A DNA stretch of 64,000 nucleotides from Haloactinomyces albus (GTDB lineage: Bacteria > Actinomycetota > Actinomycetes > Mycobacteriales > Pseudonocardiaceae): the NCBI RefSeq assembly GCF_031458135.1, contig NZ_JAVDXW010000001.1, positions 1,860,001 through 1,924,000 of the forward strand, in the 5' to 3' direction. Below, one piece after another: positions 33,808-42,831 of this stretch (position 1 is its first letter; each line of letters begins with the position of its first letter). A program made the translations under genes and the position numbers. The notes under the pieces were generated by a model. That model saw only the letters and a program-made list of their open reading frames with translations. It was not told the origin of the DNA and did not search any database.

Positions 33808-34638
33808 TTAGTCGGCTGATTCGACCGACAGGGCAACGTCCTTGCGCGCCCGCAGATCTTCCAGCCGACTTTCCAGCGCGCTGACGATCGGTGTCCACGA
33901 ATCGCTCCCCAGCGGCAGCCGCAGCGGCGCGGGGTCCTGGTCCACGTTGTCGATCATGGCCGCAGCCATCCGTGCGGGATCACCGGGAGCGTCGACACCG
34001 GACTCCAGGGCCTGACGGACGGTGGAGGACGGGGAGACGTCGTAGGCATCAAGCTTGGGAGTCAGGCGAAGACTACTGCCCGCGAAGCTGGTGCGGGCAC
34101 CACCCGGCTCGACGATGGTGACGCTGATATTGAACGGGGCAACCTCTGCTGCAAGAGCCTCCGTAAAACCCTCGATGCCCCATTTGGCGGCTTGGTAGAG
34201 GGTGCCGCCGGGGTGCGCCGTGTGACCGCCGACCGAAGACAGTTGCAGGATGCGGCCTCCGCCGTCGGCGCGCAGGTGCGGGAGGGCGGCACGGAGGAGC
34301 TGGATTGAGCCGATCAGGTTCGTGTCGATCTGGTGCCGAATTTGGTCATCCGTGGCTTCCTCCGCCGCGCCGAACAAGCCATAGCCGGCGTTGCTCACGA
34401 CCACGTCCAGTCGTCCGAAACGCTCGTGCGCGGCATCCACGACTTCCCGAATGCGGGGCGTATCGGTCACATCGAGGTGCCACACGTTGAACGCGTCGGG
34501 GTAGTCGGCGGTGAGGTCGGCCACCGCCTCCAGACGACGAGCGGTGCCCGCCACGCGCTTCCCCTGCGACAGCAGCTGCTCAGCGAGCTCCCGGCCGAAG
34601 CCGCTGCTCACTCCGGTGATGAACCACGTATGAATCAT
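33808..34638 (-). CDS. Short-chain dehydrogenase/reductase
   Basis: 276 residues, classical SDR. The cofactor motif TGVSSGFG (about 8-15), NAGYG, Ser in LQLSSVGGH and YQAAK (Tyr, Lys) are present. It belongs to the group with GFG rather than GIG that often acts on steroid- or polyketide-like substrates; this is a loose association. Start ATG 34636-34638. Divergent from an XRE regulator 102 bp away and probably controlled by it. Intact. Confidence 0.9.
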   Translation of the reverse strand: MIHTWFITGVSSGFGRELAEQLLSQGKRVAGTARRLEAVADLTADYPDAFNVWHLDVTDTPRIREVVDAAHERFGRLDVVVSNAGYGLFGAAEEATDDQIRHQIDTNLIGSIQLLRAALPHLRADGGGRILQLSSVGGHTAHPGGTLYQAAKWGIEGFTEALAAEVAPFNISVTIVEPGGARTSFAGSSLRLTPKLDAYDVSPSSTVRQALESGVDAPGDPARMAAAMIDNVDQDPAPLRLPLGSDSWTPIVSALESRLEDLRARKDVALSVESAD

Positions 34639-34740
34639 GGCTTCAGTCTCACTCGTCCTCGCGCATGCAGCCAGAACCCCACCGAGGGGGGTGCCAGCAG
34701 GGTCATGCAGGTCAACCCGGCGCGAATCTACGATGGGGGC

Positions 34741-35664
34741 GTGGACCAGAACAGGATCGGAGAGTTCCTGCGCGCCAAGCGGGACCAGGCCCGACCCGAA
34801 GACGCGGGCCTGACCGTTACCAGCCATCGGCGGGTGCCCGGCTTGCGCCGCGACGAGGTAGCGCTCCTGGCCGGGATCAGTACCGCGTATTACACCCGCC
34901 TGGAACAAGGCCGTGATCGACGCCCCTCTGCTCAGGTTCTCGATGCCGTGGCACGCGCCCTCACCCTCGATGCCGGGGCCTCCGCCCACCTGCACACCCT
35001 CGCCGACACCGCACCCCGCCAGCGGCGGCGCGCGCGGAGCCGGAGCGAGCGAGTCCGCCCCAGCCTCGCCCAGTTGATCAGCACCTGGCACGACACACCC
35101 GCCTATATCGAGGGCCGCTACCTCGACATCCTTGCCGCGAACCCGATCGCGATCGCGCTCTCTCCCGTCTTCACCCCCGGAACCAACGTGCTGCGTTCGG
35201 TACTGCTCGACCCTGACGCCGATGCGGTCTACTCCGACTGGGAGGGAACCGTGGCCGGTCTGGTTGCCCTCTTGCGCGGTACGACTGGCGCCAATCTCGA
35301 CTCACCGCGGCTGACCGACCTGGTCGGCGAACTGAGCCTGAAGAGCGACCTGTTCCGGCGCCTGTGGGCCCGCCACGACGTACGTCCCCACCCCGGCCAC
35401 GGGACCTACCACATCGACCATCCGCAGGTCGGCGACCTGCGCATGGAATTCGACAAGTTCACCGTCACAGGCTCCGAGGAGCAACAGCTGGTCATCTACC
35501 ACGCCCAACCGGAAACCGAATCCGCGGAGAAACTCACCCTCCTCGCCTCGCTCCAGTCCAAGGATCCTGATACGCCCGGTTCGCGCAGTCCGGACCACGC
35601 AGGCACCACGACCACTGACGATCCGGCCCGGCTCGCACCTTCCCCGACACAGCGATCACGATGA
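34741..35664 (+). CDS. XRE-family regulator with MmyB-like ligand domain
   Basis: 307 residues. HTH at about residues 6-85 (VPGLRRDEVALLAGISTAYY then TRLEQGR), followed by the MmyB-like domain (about 105-265) that binds fatty-acid-like ligands in the structurally known member. The start is GTG 34741 with a GGGGG-rich leader. Such regulators typically sit divergent to, and control, an SDR gene, exactly as here. The C-terminal 40 residues are low complexity. Its 3' end overlaps the antisense tail of the next SDR gene. A fragment of a near relative lies at 32665-32762. Confidence 0.88.
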   Translation: MDQNRIGEFLRAKRDQARPEDAGLTVTSHRRVPGLRRDEVALLAGISTAYYTRLEQGRDRRPSAQVLDAVARALTLDAGASAHLHTLADTAPRQRRRARSRSERVRPSLAQLISTWHDTPAYIEGRYLDILAANPIAIALSPVFTPGTNVLRSVLLDPDADAVYSDWEGTVAGLVALLRGTTGANLDSPRLTDLVGELSLKSDLFRRLWARHDVRPHPGHGTYHIDHPQVGDLRMEFDKFTVTGSEEQQLVIYHAQPETESAEKLTLLASLQSKDPDTPGSRSPDHAGTTTTDDPARLAPSPTQRSR

Positions 35665-35679
35665 CGGTACAACCGCTTT

Positions 35680-36521
35680 CACACTTACCGTCGGCCAACA
35701 GTTCTTCAGAGCGATTCCACAGTCGACGGGCGAGCTCGATGTCGCGTGTCTGTGGGCTGATGCGCTTGGCGGGCCTGCGTTTCTCGTAGTAGGCGCCGGA
35801 TTCCCAGTCGACACCGGGCCGGCTCTCGGCGAGCCAGACCAGCTGGTCCGCACCCTTCTCCGGCGGGATCAGCATGGCGCGGGTGATCCGGTTGGTGGTG
35901 ACGAACCTCATCAGCCGGCTCTCGGACTGAGTTCCGAACCTCGTCGCGACATTGCCGGGGTGGAACGCGGCACTCGCGATACCCCGCGAGTGGTAGCGAC
36001 GATGCAGTTCCTTCGTGAACAGGATGTTCTCCAGCTTGGCCGCGCTGTAGGCCCGCACCGGGGTGAAGTGCCAGTCGTGGTCGAGGTCGTCGATGTCGAG
36101 TTTGCCGGCCATGCGTGCGCCGACGCTTGAGGTCTGCACGACTGCTGCCCCGGATGCGGTCAGCTTGTCGATCAGCAGCGTAGTGAGGAGAAACGGCGCC
36201 AGGTGGTTGGATCTGGAAGGTCTTCTCGAAGCCGTCGACGGTCTTGGCACGGTCGCCGAAGACGCCGCCTGCGTTGTTGGCGAGCACGTCGATGCGGGGA
36301 TATGCGGCGTCCAGATCGGCGGCGAGCGTGCGCACCTCATCGAGCCGGGCGAAGTCGGCGAGATAGTGGTCCGCGCCGATCTCGCGGGCGATGGTCTCGG
36401 TCTTCTGCGGGGAGCGCCCGACGATGACGACACGGTGACCGTCCCGGTGGAGCTGCCGGGCGGCCGCGGCGCCGATACCGTCGCTGGCTCCGGTGACGAC
36501 GATGATTTTGCCCTGGTTCAT
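35680..36521 (-). pseudogene. Short-chain dehydrogenase (retinol-dehydrogenase-like), frameshifted
   Basis: From ATG 36519-36521 (ribosome site AGGGGAAG) the protein reads IIVVTGASDGIGAAAARQLH through NNAGGVFGDRAKTVDGFEKT. Near 36214 an extra C shifts the frame. The remainder, NHLAPFLLTTLLIDKL, then the active-site YSAAKLENILF and AFHPGNVATRFG, continues in the second frame. That frame has no stop at the expected end and runs on to 35534, overlapping the XRE gene. One base change would restore the full enzyme up to about 35680. Divergent from a TetR gene. Confidence 0.8.
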
Positions 36522-36551
36522 GGTCTTCCCCTGATGCTGTAGCGACGTCGT

Positions 36552-36575
36552 GTGACAGCGTACGCCTACTTTGTC
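36552..36575. promoter_or_regulatory. Possible TetR operator between SDR and TetR genes
   Basis: TGACA and TGTCA, 5-bp inverted arms 14 bases apart, lie in the 96-bp divergent gap, and a further TGTCA follows at once. Weak, assigned mainly by position. Confidence 0.35.
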
Positions 36576-36617
36576 AGTTACTGTCAATTTCGACTACGTC
36601 TGCTAGCATGGGCTACC

Positions 36618-37229
36618 ATGACCGAGAAACAGCTCGGCCTCCGGGAGCGCACCCGCCGGGCGGTGCGGAACGAGATTGCCGAAGTCGCGAATGCGCTGTT
36701 CGTCGAGCGCGGTTTCGAGGCCACGACCATCGAGGACATCGCAGCGGCCGCTGGCATATCCCAGCGCAGCGTCCTCCGCTATTTCCCCTCCAAGGACGAG
36801 ATCGTCCTCGGCAAGTTCGACCTCGTCGTGAACGACATGCTTGCCGCCCTGCGGGCACGGCCGGCCGACGAAGCTGTCTGGACCTCACTCCACCGTGTGT
36901 TCGATGGGCTGGTATCTCTCGCGGAAACACCAGGCCACGAGAAGTTGATGGAGCCGATCCATCGGGTGATCTTCGAGACCCCCGCGCTGCTTGCCGGTTA
37001 CCTCCAAAAGCTGCAGCACATGCAGGATGCCGTCGTTGCCGAACTACTCGAACGCGCCGAGGCGGCAGGCACGCCCTACGAGGCCGACGACCCAACACCC
37101 CGCGCCCTGACTGCTGCGGCATTCGGATGCCTGGTGGCCGCGCAACACTCCTGGCTCGCCTCCGGCGCGACGGGCTCCTTCGCCGACGCGCTCGACCGCG
37201 CCATGGCGACTGTCGGCCCCCGCGCCTGA
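36618..37229 (+). CDS. TetR-family regulator
   Basis: 203 residues. HTH at about 15-60 (TTIEDIAAAAGISQRSVLRY then FPSKDEIV), with a helical ligand domain. The second ATG of the region (36618) was chosen because family similarity begins at TEKQLGLRERTRRAV. Divergent from the frameshifted SDR, its presumed target. Intact, with a normal C-terminus. Confidence 0.85.
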   Translation: MTEKQLGLRERTRRAVRNEIAEVANALFVERGFEATTIEDIAAAAGISQRSVLRYFPSKDEIVLGKFDLVVNDMLAALRARPADEAVWTSLHRVFDGLVSLAETPGHEKLMEPIHRVIFETPALLAGYLQKLQHMQDAVVAELLERAEAAGTPYEADDPTPRALTAAAFGCLVAAQHSWLASGATGSFADALDRAMATVGPRA

Positions 37230-37315
37230 TACACCAACCGCGAAGCCCGGTTTCCGCCAATCCTGCGCCTGGTCACGCCGTTTCCGTCCACACGGCCAGA
37301 ACCCAATTTCGGCGC

Positions 37316-39643
37316 CTAACCTGACTCGGCTAGGTCGAGGGCTGCGCGGACGATGGAGTCGGTGTCGATGCCGTGATAGCGGTACACGTCGTCGATGGCG
37401 CCGGACTGTCCGAAATGGCTAACCCCGAGGTGGGTGCCGGTGACCTGGTTGATGGTGGGTAGGAGCGCCAGGGTGTGGGGGTGCCCGTCGAGGACGGTGA
37501 CCATTGGACGGGCCCGCCCATGGGGGAAAGCCTGCTGCAGGATCCAACTGGGGCCCTCGGTGTGGCCGTCGCGGGCGCGTAGCGCGTCGAACAGCAGGCC
37601 GGGGCTGGTCACGCAGACCACGTCGACGCCGACACCTGCCTGTTCCAACCGTGCGGCCGCCGCCAGCGCGTCCGGCAGCAATGTGCCCATCGCGGCGATC
37701 GTCACCATGGGGTCCTGCGCCCGACGCAGAGGATAGGCTCCTGCCACGACCTGCCGACGGCGGCGTTCCCGTGCGGCCGGGTCCGTCGGCACGGCTGCCA
37801 AGGACTGGTCTACCGAACGGGTGGACAGCCGCAGGTAGGCGGAGCTGCCGCCGGGTTGGCCGAGCTGGGCGAGACATGCCAGCAGAGTCCACTCGACGTC
37901 GATGGCGAAGGCGGGTTCGTAGCTGACGCAACCGGGCTGTTCCAGCCCGATCGACGGCGTGGTGATCGACTGGTGCGCCCCGCCTTCCGGAGCCAGCGAC
38001 ACACCGGAGGGAGTCCCGATCAGGATCGACTGCCCACCCGCGTAGGTACCGTACGACCATGGTTCCAGAGCCCGTTCGATGAACGGGTCGTACATAACCC
38101 CGATCGGCAGTAGCGGCTGGCCCCAGCGGCTCCAGGTCGCGCCGAGCTCACCGAGCAGACCCACCAAGTTGGTCTCGGCAATCCCGAGCTCCACGTGCTG
38201 CCCGGAAGGCTGTTCCCGCCAGTGCAACATCGTTTCGGCGTCATCGGCGAACCAGTCCCTGCGTTCGGTCGGGGACCACACGCCGACCTTGTTGACCCAC
38301 CCGCCGAGGTTGGTGGTCGAGCTGACGTCCGGGCTCACGGTGACCACGCGGCGAGCTGCCTCGGGCGCCTCTCGGGTGAGGTCCAACAGCGTGCGCCCCA
38401 GCGCGGCTTGCGTGGCCGCCATACCGTGGGGAGTGCGGCCAATATCCTGGGGCAGCGCCGGAACCGGTGCCTGTGGCATGTCAGGCCGCCGTAGCCGCTC
38501 GGCAGTCTCTTCGCACCACCGTCCCGGTGCGCTGTCGGCGTCGAAACGGGCCCACGGTTGATCGAGGTCCATGCCGCATCGCTGTGCCAGCTCCACCATC
38601 TGCTCGCCACTGAGCAGCGAGGAATGATTCTGCGGATGCCCCTCGGTGGGCAGGCCGTAGCCCTTGACCGTGTAGGCGAAGATCACGGTCGGGCGGTCGT
38701 CGTCGATCGCGGCGAACGTCTCGTCGAGCGCGGCCAGATCATGCCCACCGAGGTCACGGATCGCGGCCAGCAGCGTCGCGTCGTCCAACTCGGCCAGTAG
38801 CGCCGCGATCGCGTCGTTGCCGCCCGGCAACCGCTCTCGCAACGCCCCCGCGTCGCAACGCAGCAGCCGCTGATACTCCGGGTTGGACATGAGGTCGATG
38901 CGTCGGCGCAGCTCACCACCACCGTCGCGGTCGAACAGCGTACTCAGTAGTGACCCATATTTGAGGGTGATCACTTGCCAACCAGCCGCAGCGAACATGC
39001 CCTGCAACCGTCCCGCCGCGATGCCCGGCACCACCCGGTCCAGCGACTGTCGATTCAGGTCCACGATCCAGACGATCTCGCCGAGCTCGGTGACAGTGGG
39101 ATCGAGAATCGCCTCCCACACCGCACCCTCGTCCAACTCCGCATCGCCAACCAGGGTGTACTGCCGCCCCGTACCGGCATCATCGGCGACGGTGTTGACG
39201 TAGCGCCGCGCCAAGGCGCCCCAAATCGGTGCAGTGGCGCCGATGCCGACCGATCCGGTCGAGTAGTCCACCTGGTCCGGGTCCTTCGACCGACTCGGGT
39301 AACTCTGCAACCCGCCGAACGCGCGCAACTCGGTCAGATACGACTCGTCCAACCCGCCCAGCAGATAGTTGATCGCATGCAGCACCGGCGACGCATGCGG
39401 CTTCACCGACACCCGATCCTGCGGACGCAGCTGCCGGAACCACAGCGACGTCATCAGCGACACCATCGACGCGCACGACGCCTGATGCCCGCCCACCTTC
39501 AGCCCGGTCGGGTTCGGCCGCACCCGATTCGCATAGTCCACAATCGCCATCGACAGCCACAGCACCCGCTGCTCGATCTCCACCAGCGCCGCAGGCTCTG
39601 CCGGCGCATACTGGTGCCTGGACATCTCCGTCGTCGTACTCAT
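37316..39643 (-). CDS. Thiamine-diphosphate 2-oxoacid dehydrogenase E1-like protein (AceE/transketolase type)
   Basis: 775 residues, similar in layout to homodimeric pyruvate dehydrogenase E1 but about 110 residues shorter than AceE. The ThDP/Mg motif is GDAELDEG (166-173) ending in VDLNRQSLD (about 194-202). The pyrimidine domain has VELGIAETNLVGLLGELG. The ribosome site is GAGGAGT before ATG 39641-39643. AceE-like proteins in catabolic clusters, for example MdeB in methionine degradation, oxidise short 2-oxo acids. No E2 or E3 gene lies near, so it must borrow the cell's own or act differently. It follows the acyl-CoA ligase operon after a 251-bp gap and may be transcribed with it. Confidence 0.82.
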   Translation of the reverse strand: MSTTTEMSRHQYAPAEPAALVEIEQRVLWLSMAIVDYANRVRPNPTGLKVGGHQASCASMVSLMTSLWFRQLRPQDRVSVKPHASPVLHAINYLLGGLDESYLTELRAFGGLQSYPSRSKDPDQVDYSTGSVGIGATAPIWGALARRYVNTVADDAGTGRQYTLVGDAELDEGAVWEAILDPTVTELGEIVWIVDLNRQSLDRVVPGIAAGRLQGMFAAAGWQVITLKYGSLLSTLFDRDGGGELRRRIDLMSNPEYQRLLRCDAGALRERLPGGNDAIAALLAELDDATLLAAIRDLGGHDLAALDETFAAIDDDRPTVIFAYTVKGYGLPTEGHPQNHSSLLSGEQMVELAQRCGMDLDQPWARFDADSAPGRWCEETAERLRRPDMPQAPVPALPQDIGRTPHGMAATQAALGRTLLDLTREAPEAARRVVTVSPDVSSTTNLGGWVNKVGVWSPTERRDWFADDAETMLHWREQPSGQHVELGIAETNLVGLLGELGATWSRWGQPLLPIGVMYDPFIERALEPWSYGTYAGGQSILIGTPSGVSLAPEGGAHQSITTPSIGLEQPGCVSYEPAFAIDVEWTLLACLAQLGQPGGSSAYLRLSTRSVDQSLAAVPTDPAARERRRRQVVAGAYPLRRAQDPMVTIAAMGTLLPDALAAAARLEQAGVGVDVVCVTSPGLLFDALRARDGHTEGPSWILQQAFPHGRARPMVTVLDGHPHTLALLPTINQVTGTHLGVSHFGQSGAIDDVYRYHGIDTDSIVRAALDLAESG

Positions 39644-39894
39644 AACACTCCTCAACCGGTACGTCGTACCGCGCGCTCGCAACCGGGGGCGAGCACCTCC
39701 TGGTAACCACCGACGCCGGCGGCCTCTACCGCATCGCGGGCCAGAGCCTGGCCGTCCCCGGAGTCGAACGTACAAACACTGTCCTCGTCATGGGCGAGCT
39801 TGTCGGCTACCGCCGCACACCGCTACTGCATCGGATTGCTGGCAGCACCCCCTTTTTCCGAGCCAAGCTCGGCGTGTCGGACCAGATACACCGC

Positions 39895-41493
39895 TCACCA
39901 GGCAGACCGCGAGTCCGGATCATGATGATGCCCTTTCGCATGCAGGCGGCTGGTGACGGAGTCTGGAGGCTCCCGGGATGTGGCTGAGGATGATGTGTCC
40001 GGAGTGGATGCCGACGAGGACGTTTTGAGCTCTCGTCTGAGGATCTTGCCGGTGGCGTTTTTGGGGAGTTCGCCGACGAAGACGACGTCGCGGGGCTTCT
40101 TGAACGAGGCGGTGTGGGCGCGGCAGTGGTCGATGAGGTCCTTCTCGGTGGGGCCTGGCGTGGTGACGACGAACGCGCGGACCGATTCGCCCCATTCCGG
40201 GTCGGGGATGCCGACCACAGCGGCTTCACGGACGGCAGGGTGCCCGAGCAGGACCTCCTCGACCTCGCGCGGATAGACGTTGGAGCCGCCGGTGATGATG
40301 ACGTCCTTGGCTCGGTCTGTGAGGTGCAGATAGCCGTCGGCGAAGCGGCCGATGTCGCCGGTGTGCAGCCAACCGTCGACGAGGGTCGCGGTGGTGGCGG
40401 CCGGGTTGTTCCAGTAGCCGGCCATGACGACGTCGCCCCGGACACAGACTTCACCGTCCACACCGTCTGGCATTGGCCGGTCGTCCGCTCCCAGAACTCG
40501 GACATCAACGGTGCTGAACGGGCGGCCGCAGGACCCCGGACGGCCGAGTGCCTCGTGCGGTGGCATGACCGTGATCGTCATCGGCGATTCGCCTTGCCCG
40601 TACATCTGCACGATGATCGGCCCGAACGCGGCCACGGCCGCGCGCAAGTCCTCGCGGTAAAGAGGTGCGCCGCCGACGACGATGCTGCGCAAGCTGGTGA
40701 GGTCCCGGCCGGGAGCTTCGTCGAGCAGGCGGTTGAGCATGGTGGGCGCGAGGAACGCGGCGTGCGTGATCCGGTGCTGTTCGACGAGGTCCAAATAGTC
40801 GCCGGCTGAGAAGCGCAGCCCGGGCGCAATCACGTTGGTGGCCCCGCGTGCGGTCGCCGGGAGCAGGTAGAGGCCGCTGCCATGCGTCAGGGGCGCGGCG
40901 TGCAGGTAGCGGCTGTCTTCGGCGACCGGGTCGAGGTCCTGGTGGTACGCGGCCGACATGGCCTCGAGATTGCGGTGCGTCAGCACCGCGCCTTTCGGTT
41001 TGCCGGTCGTGCCCGAGGTGTAGAACAGCCAGGCTGGGGCTTCGGAGTCCGTGGGCGCCACCGGACTCGGTTCGGCGTGCAGCAGCTCTTCGTAGTCGGC
41101 GCCGCCGGTGTCGGAATCGGCCAGATGCAGCACACGAACGTGGTCGGTGACCACGTGGGCGGCCGCCGCCGTTTCGTCCGCGACTACGAGGAGGGTGGCC
41201 TCGCTGTCTTCAACGATGTAGCCGACCTCGTCGGGATGCAGGTGCCAGTTCACCGGCACCGCGACGAAGCCGCCGTGGAAGCTGGCCCACAGAAGTTCGA
41301 CGAGTTCCGGGCGATTGGGCAGGAGCAACACCACTCGGTCACCGCGCTCAACGCCGAGAGCGGCCAGGCCGGAGGCCAGGCGGGCGACGCGGTCGAGGAG
41401 CTCCGGGTAGGTGATGACCCGTTGCCGGTACACGATCGCGGCGGCCGTACCGGCCTTGGCCACGCCCGTGTTCAGGAAACGTGCGACGTTCAC
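39895..41493 (-). CDS. AMP-dependent acyl-CoA synthetase
   Basis: 532 residues of the ANL superfamily: carboxylate plus ATP and CoA gives acyl-CoA. The P-loop YTSGTTGKPKGA (about 167-178), MYGQGESPM (A5 motif), GWLHTGDIG with ADGYLHLTDRAKD (A7/A8) and the C-terminal lysine region PKNATGKILRREL are all intact. The start codon is GTG overlapping the stop of the upstream HIT-like gene by 4 bp. The last 40 residues are low complexity, as if the native stop were lost. Substrate could be a fatty or aromatic acid; the operon context suggests a catabolic acid. Confidence 0.9.
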   Translation of the reverse strand: MNVARFLNTGVAKAGTAAAIVYRQRVITYPELLDRVARLASGLAALGVERGDRVVLLLPNRPELVELLWASFHGGFVAVPVNWHLHPDEVGYIVEDSEATLLVVADETAAAAHVVTDHVRVLHLADSDTGGADYEELLHAEPSPVAPTDSEAPAWLFYTSGTTGKPKGAVLTHRNLEAMSAAYHQDLDPVAEDSRYLHAAPLTHGSGLYLLPATARGATNVIAPGLRFSAGDYLDLVEQHRITHAAFLAPTMLNRLLDEAPGRDLTSLRSIVVGGAPLYREDLRAAVAAFGPIIVQMYGQGESPMTITVMPPHEALGRPGSCGRPFSTVDVRVLGADDRPMPDGVDGEVCVRGDVVMAGYWNNPAATTATLVDGWLHTGDIGRFADGYLHLTDRAKDVIITGGSNVYPREVEEVLLGHPAVREAAVVGIPDPEWGESVRAFVVTTPGPTEKDLIDHCRAHTASFKKPRDVVFVGELPKNATGKILRRELKTSSSASTPDTSSSATSREPPDSVTSRLHAKGHHHDPDSRSAW

Positions 41494-41984
41494 AAGAGCT
41501 CCGAAGTCGAAGGGGACGGCGGGGCAGGCATGGCGAGCCGGTCATCCGGGGCCCGGGCGGCGAAACGGGCGTAGGCCGCGGCGACGGGCGGAATCAGTGC
41601 CCGCGCAGCCTCAGAATCCCGGTTATCGTCTCGTTGCCGCAGAATCGCGGCCATGCGCCGCTCGACGGGGACGTCGTCGCCGCGGGCCGCAATCAGGGAG
41701 TGAAAGTGCGGGTTGGCTTCACCAAAGGTCAGCACATAGGTCGCCGGGGCACCGGTGATCTCGGTGACCGCGTCCACCAGATCGCGGGTTCGCCGGCCGT
41801 AGGTGGCCAGTTCCGGATCGGTGAGCCCGCTGATGCGCAGGGCGTGGCGTCGCACCCGCAGCACGAACCACCCCGGGACATCGAACCCCGGAACGACTTC
41901 GCAGGCCCAGAGGTCGTCGCGGAAGACCACTTGGTCCTCATCAGCACTCTCCATCTGACACGGCAGGCAGCGCTCATCGGCCAT
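41490..41984 (-). CDS. HIT-like protein
   Basis: 164 residues. An N-terminal CLPC motif, then ATYVLTFGEANPHFHSLIAARG with an HFH core, fits the histidine-triad fold in degenerate form, since the third triad His is not obvious. HIT proteins hydrolyse nucleoside phosphoramidates or AMP adducts. Beside an AMP-forming ligase, it could clear stray adenylate intermediates; this is speculation. Start ATG 41982-41984 lies inside the 3' end of the fumarylacetoacetase-like gene (11-bp overlap), and its stop overlaps the ligase start, so all are one translationally coupled unit. Confidence 0.6.
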   Translation of the reverse strand: MADERCLPCQMESADEDQVVFRDDLWACEVVPGFDVPGWFVLRVRRHALRISGLTDPELATYGRRTRDLVDAVTEITGAPATYVLTFGEANPHFHSLIAARGDDVPVERRMAAILRQRDDNRDSEAARALIPPVAAAYARFAARAPDDRLAMPAPPSPSTSELL

Positions 41985-42831
41985 GGCCCGCTCCCGTGAC
42001 GACGCGGGTGACCAGTTCGCCCATACCTTCAATGCGGCTGACGAGCTCATCGCCGGGGCGCAGGTAGACGGCCGGTTCCCGACCGAACCCAACGCCGGCC
42101 GGCGTGCCGGTGAACAGCACGTCGCCGGGGTTGAGAGTGAGGTGACGCGAGAGGTAAGCGATCAGCGCGGAAACACCGAAGATCAAGTGTTTCGTGTGCG
42201 AGTGCTGGACGATCTCGCCGTTGAGCATGCAGATGATCTCCAGGTCGTCCGGGTCGGCCAGTTCGTCCGGTGTTACCAGCCACGGACCGATCGGACCGAA
42301 ACCCGGCAACGACTTCCCTATCCCGAATTGCTGGGGTGGCGAACCGGCGAACTGCAGGCCGCGGTCGCTGATATCTTGCCCGATCGTCAAACCCGCGACG
42401 TACTCCCACGCGTGGACCTCGGCCACGTTCCGGGCGGTTGCGCCGATCACCACGACCAGCTCCACCTCCCAGTCGACGCGATCGCCCGAGAGGATGAGTG
42501 CGGCCGACGGGGCGGCGATGCACGAGCTGAACTTGGGAAACACAACCGGCGCCGCCGGGAGGTCGATTGCCGCTTCCGCAGCGTGGTCAGCGTAGTTCAC
42601 TCCGATCCCGATACTCTGCCCAGGCCGCGGAGCCGGCGCACCAGCCTGTGCCGGCGGTGCGACCGGTGGACCGGCCGGAGTTCGTGCGGCGGCCCAGGAA
42701 CGGAACTCGGCCCACCGCGGGTAGATGGCCTGCGGATCTGCGGTGAACCTGCCCTCACTGGCGGTGGCGACATCGACGAGTTCGATACCTTCCTGCAAGC
42801 ACAGTCGGCCCGCGTCGCTCGTCAGCCTCAT
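41974..42831 (-). CDS. Fumarylacetoacetate hydrolase-family protein
   Basis: 285 residues. The FAH fold is clear: GIGVNYADHAAEA, PVVFPKFSSCI, the metal-binding VDWEVELVVVIGATARNV, GQDISDRGLQFAG, and DVLFTGTPAGVGFGREP. The family includes hydratases, decarboxylases and C-C hydrolases of aromatic degradation. Start ATG 42829-42831 overlaps the preceding gene's stop by 4 bp. The first 60 residues are loosely conserved. It is likely to cleave or decarboxylate a dicarbonyl acid, in series with the acyl-CoA ligase. Confidence 0.88.
   Translation of the reverse strand: MRLTSDAGRLCLQEGIELVDVATASEGRFTADPQAIYPRWAEFRSWAAARTPAGPPVAPPAQAGAPAPRPGQSIGIGVNYADHAAEAAIDLPAAPVVFPKFSSCIAAPSAALILSGDRVDWEVELVVVIGATARNVAEVHAWEYVAGLTIGQDISDRGLQFAGSPPQQFGIGKSLPGFGPIGPWLVTPDELADPDDLEIICMLNGEIVQHSHTKHLIFGVSALIAYLSRHLTLNPGDVLFTGTPAGVGFGREPAVYLRPGDELVSRIEGMGELVTRVVTGAGHGR

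Noticed and set aside
39644-39894. Plus-strand protein-like phrase HLLVTTDAGGLYRIAGQSLA between the E1 and ligase genes
   Set aside because: Possibly a gene fragment, but about 70 residues without a start, end or family match.
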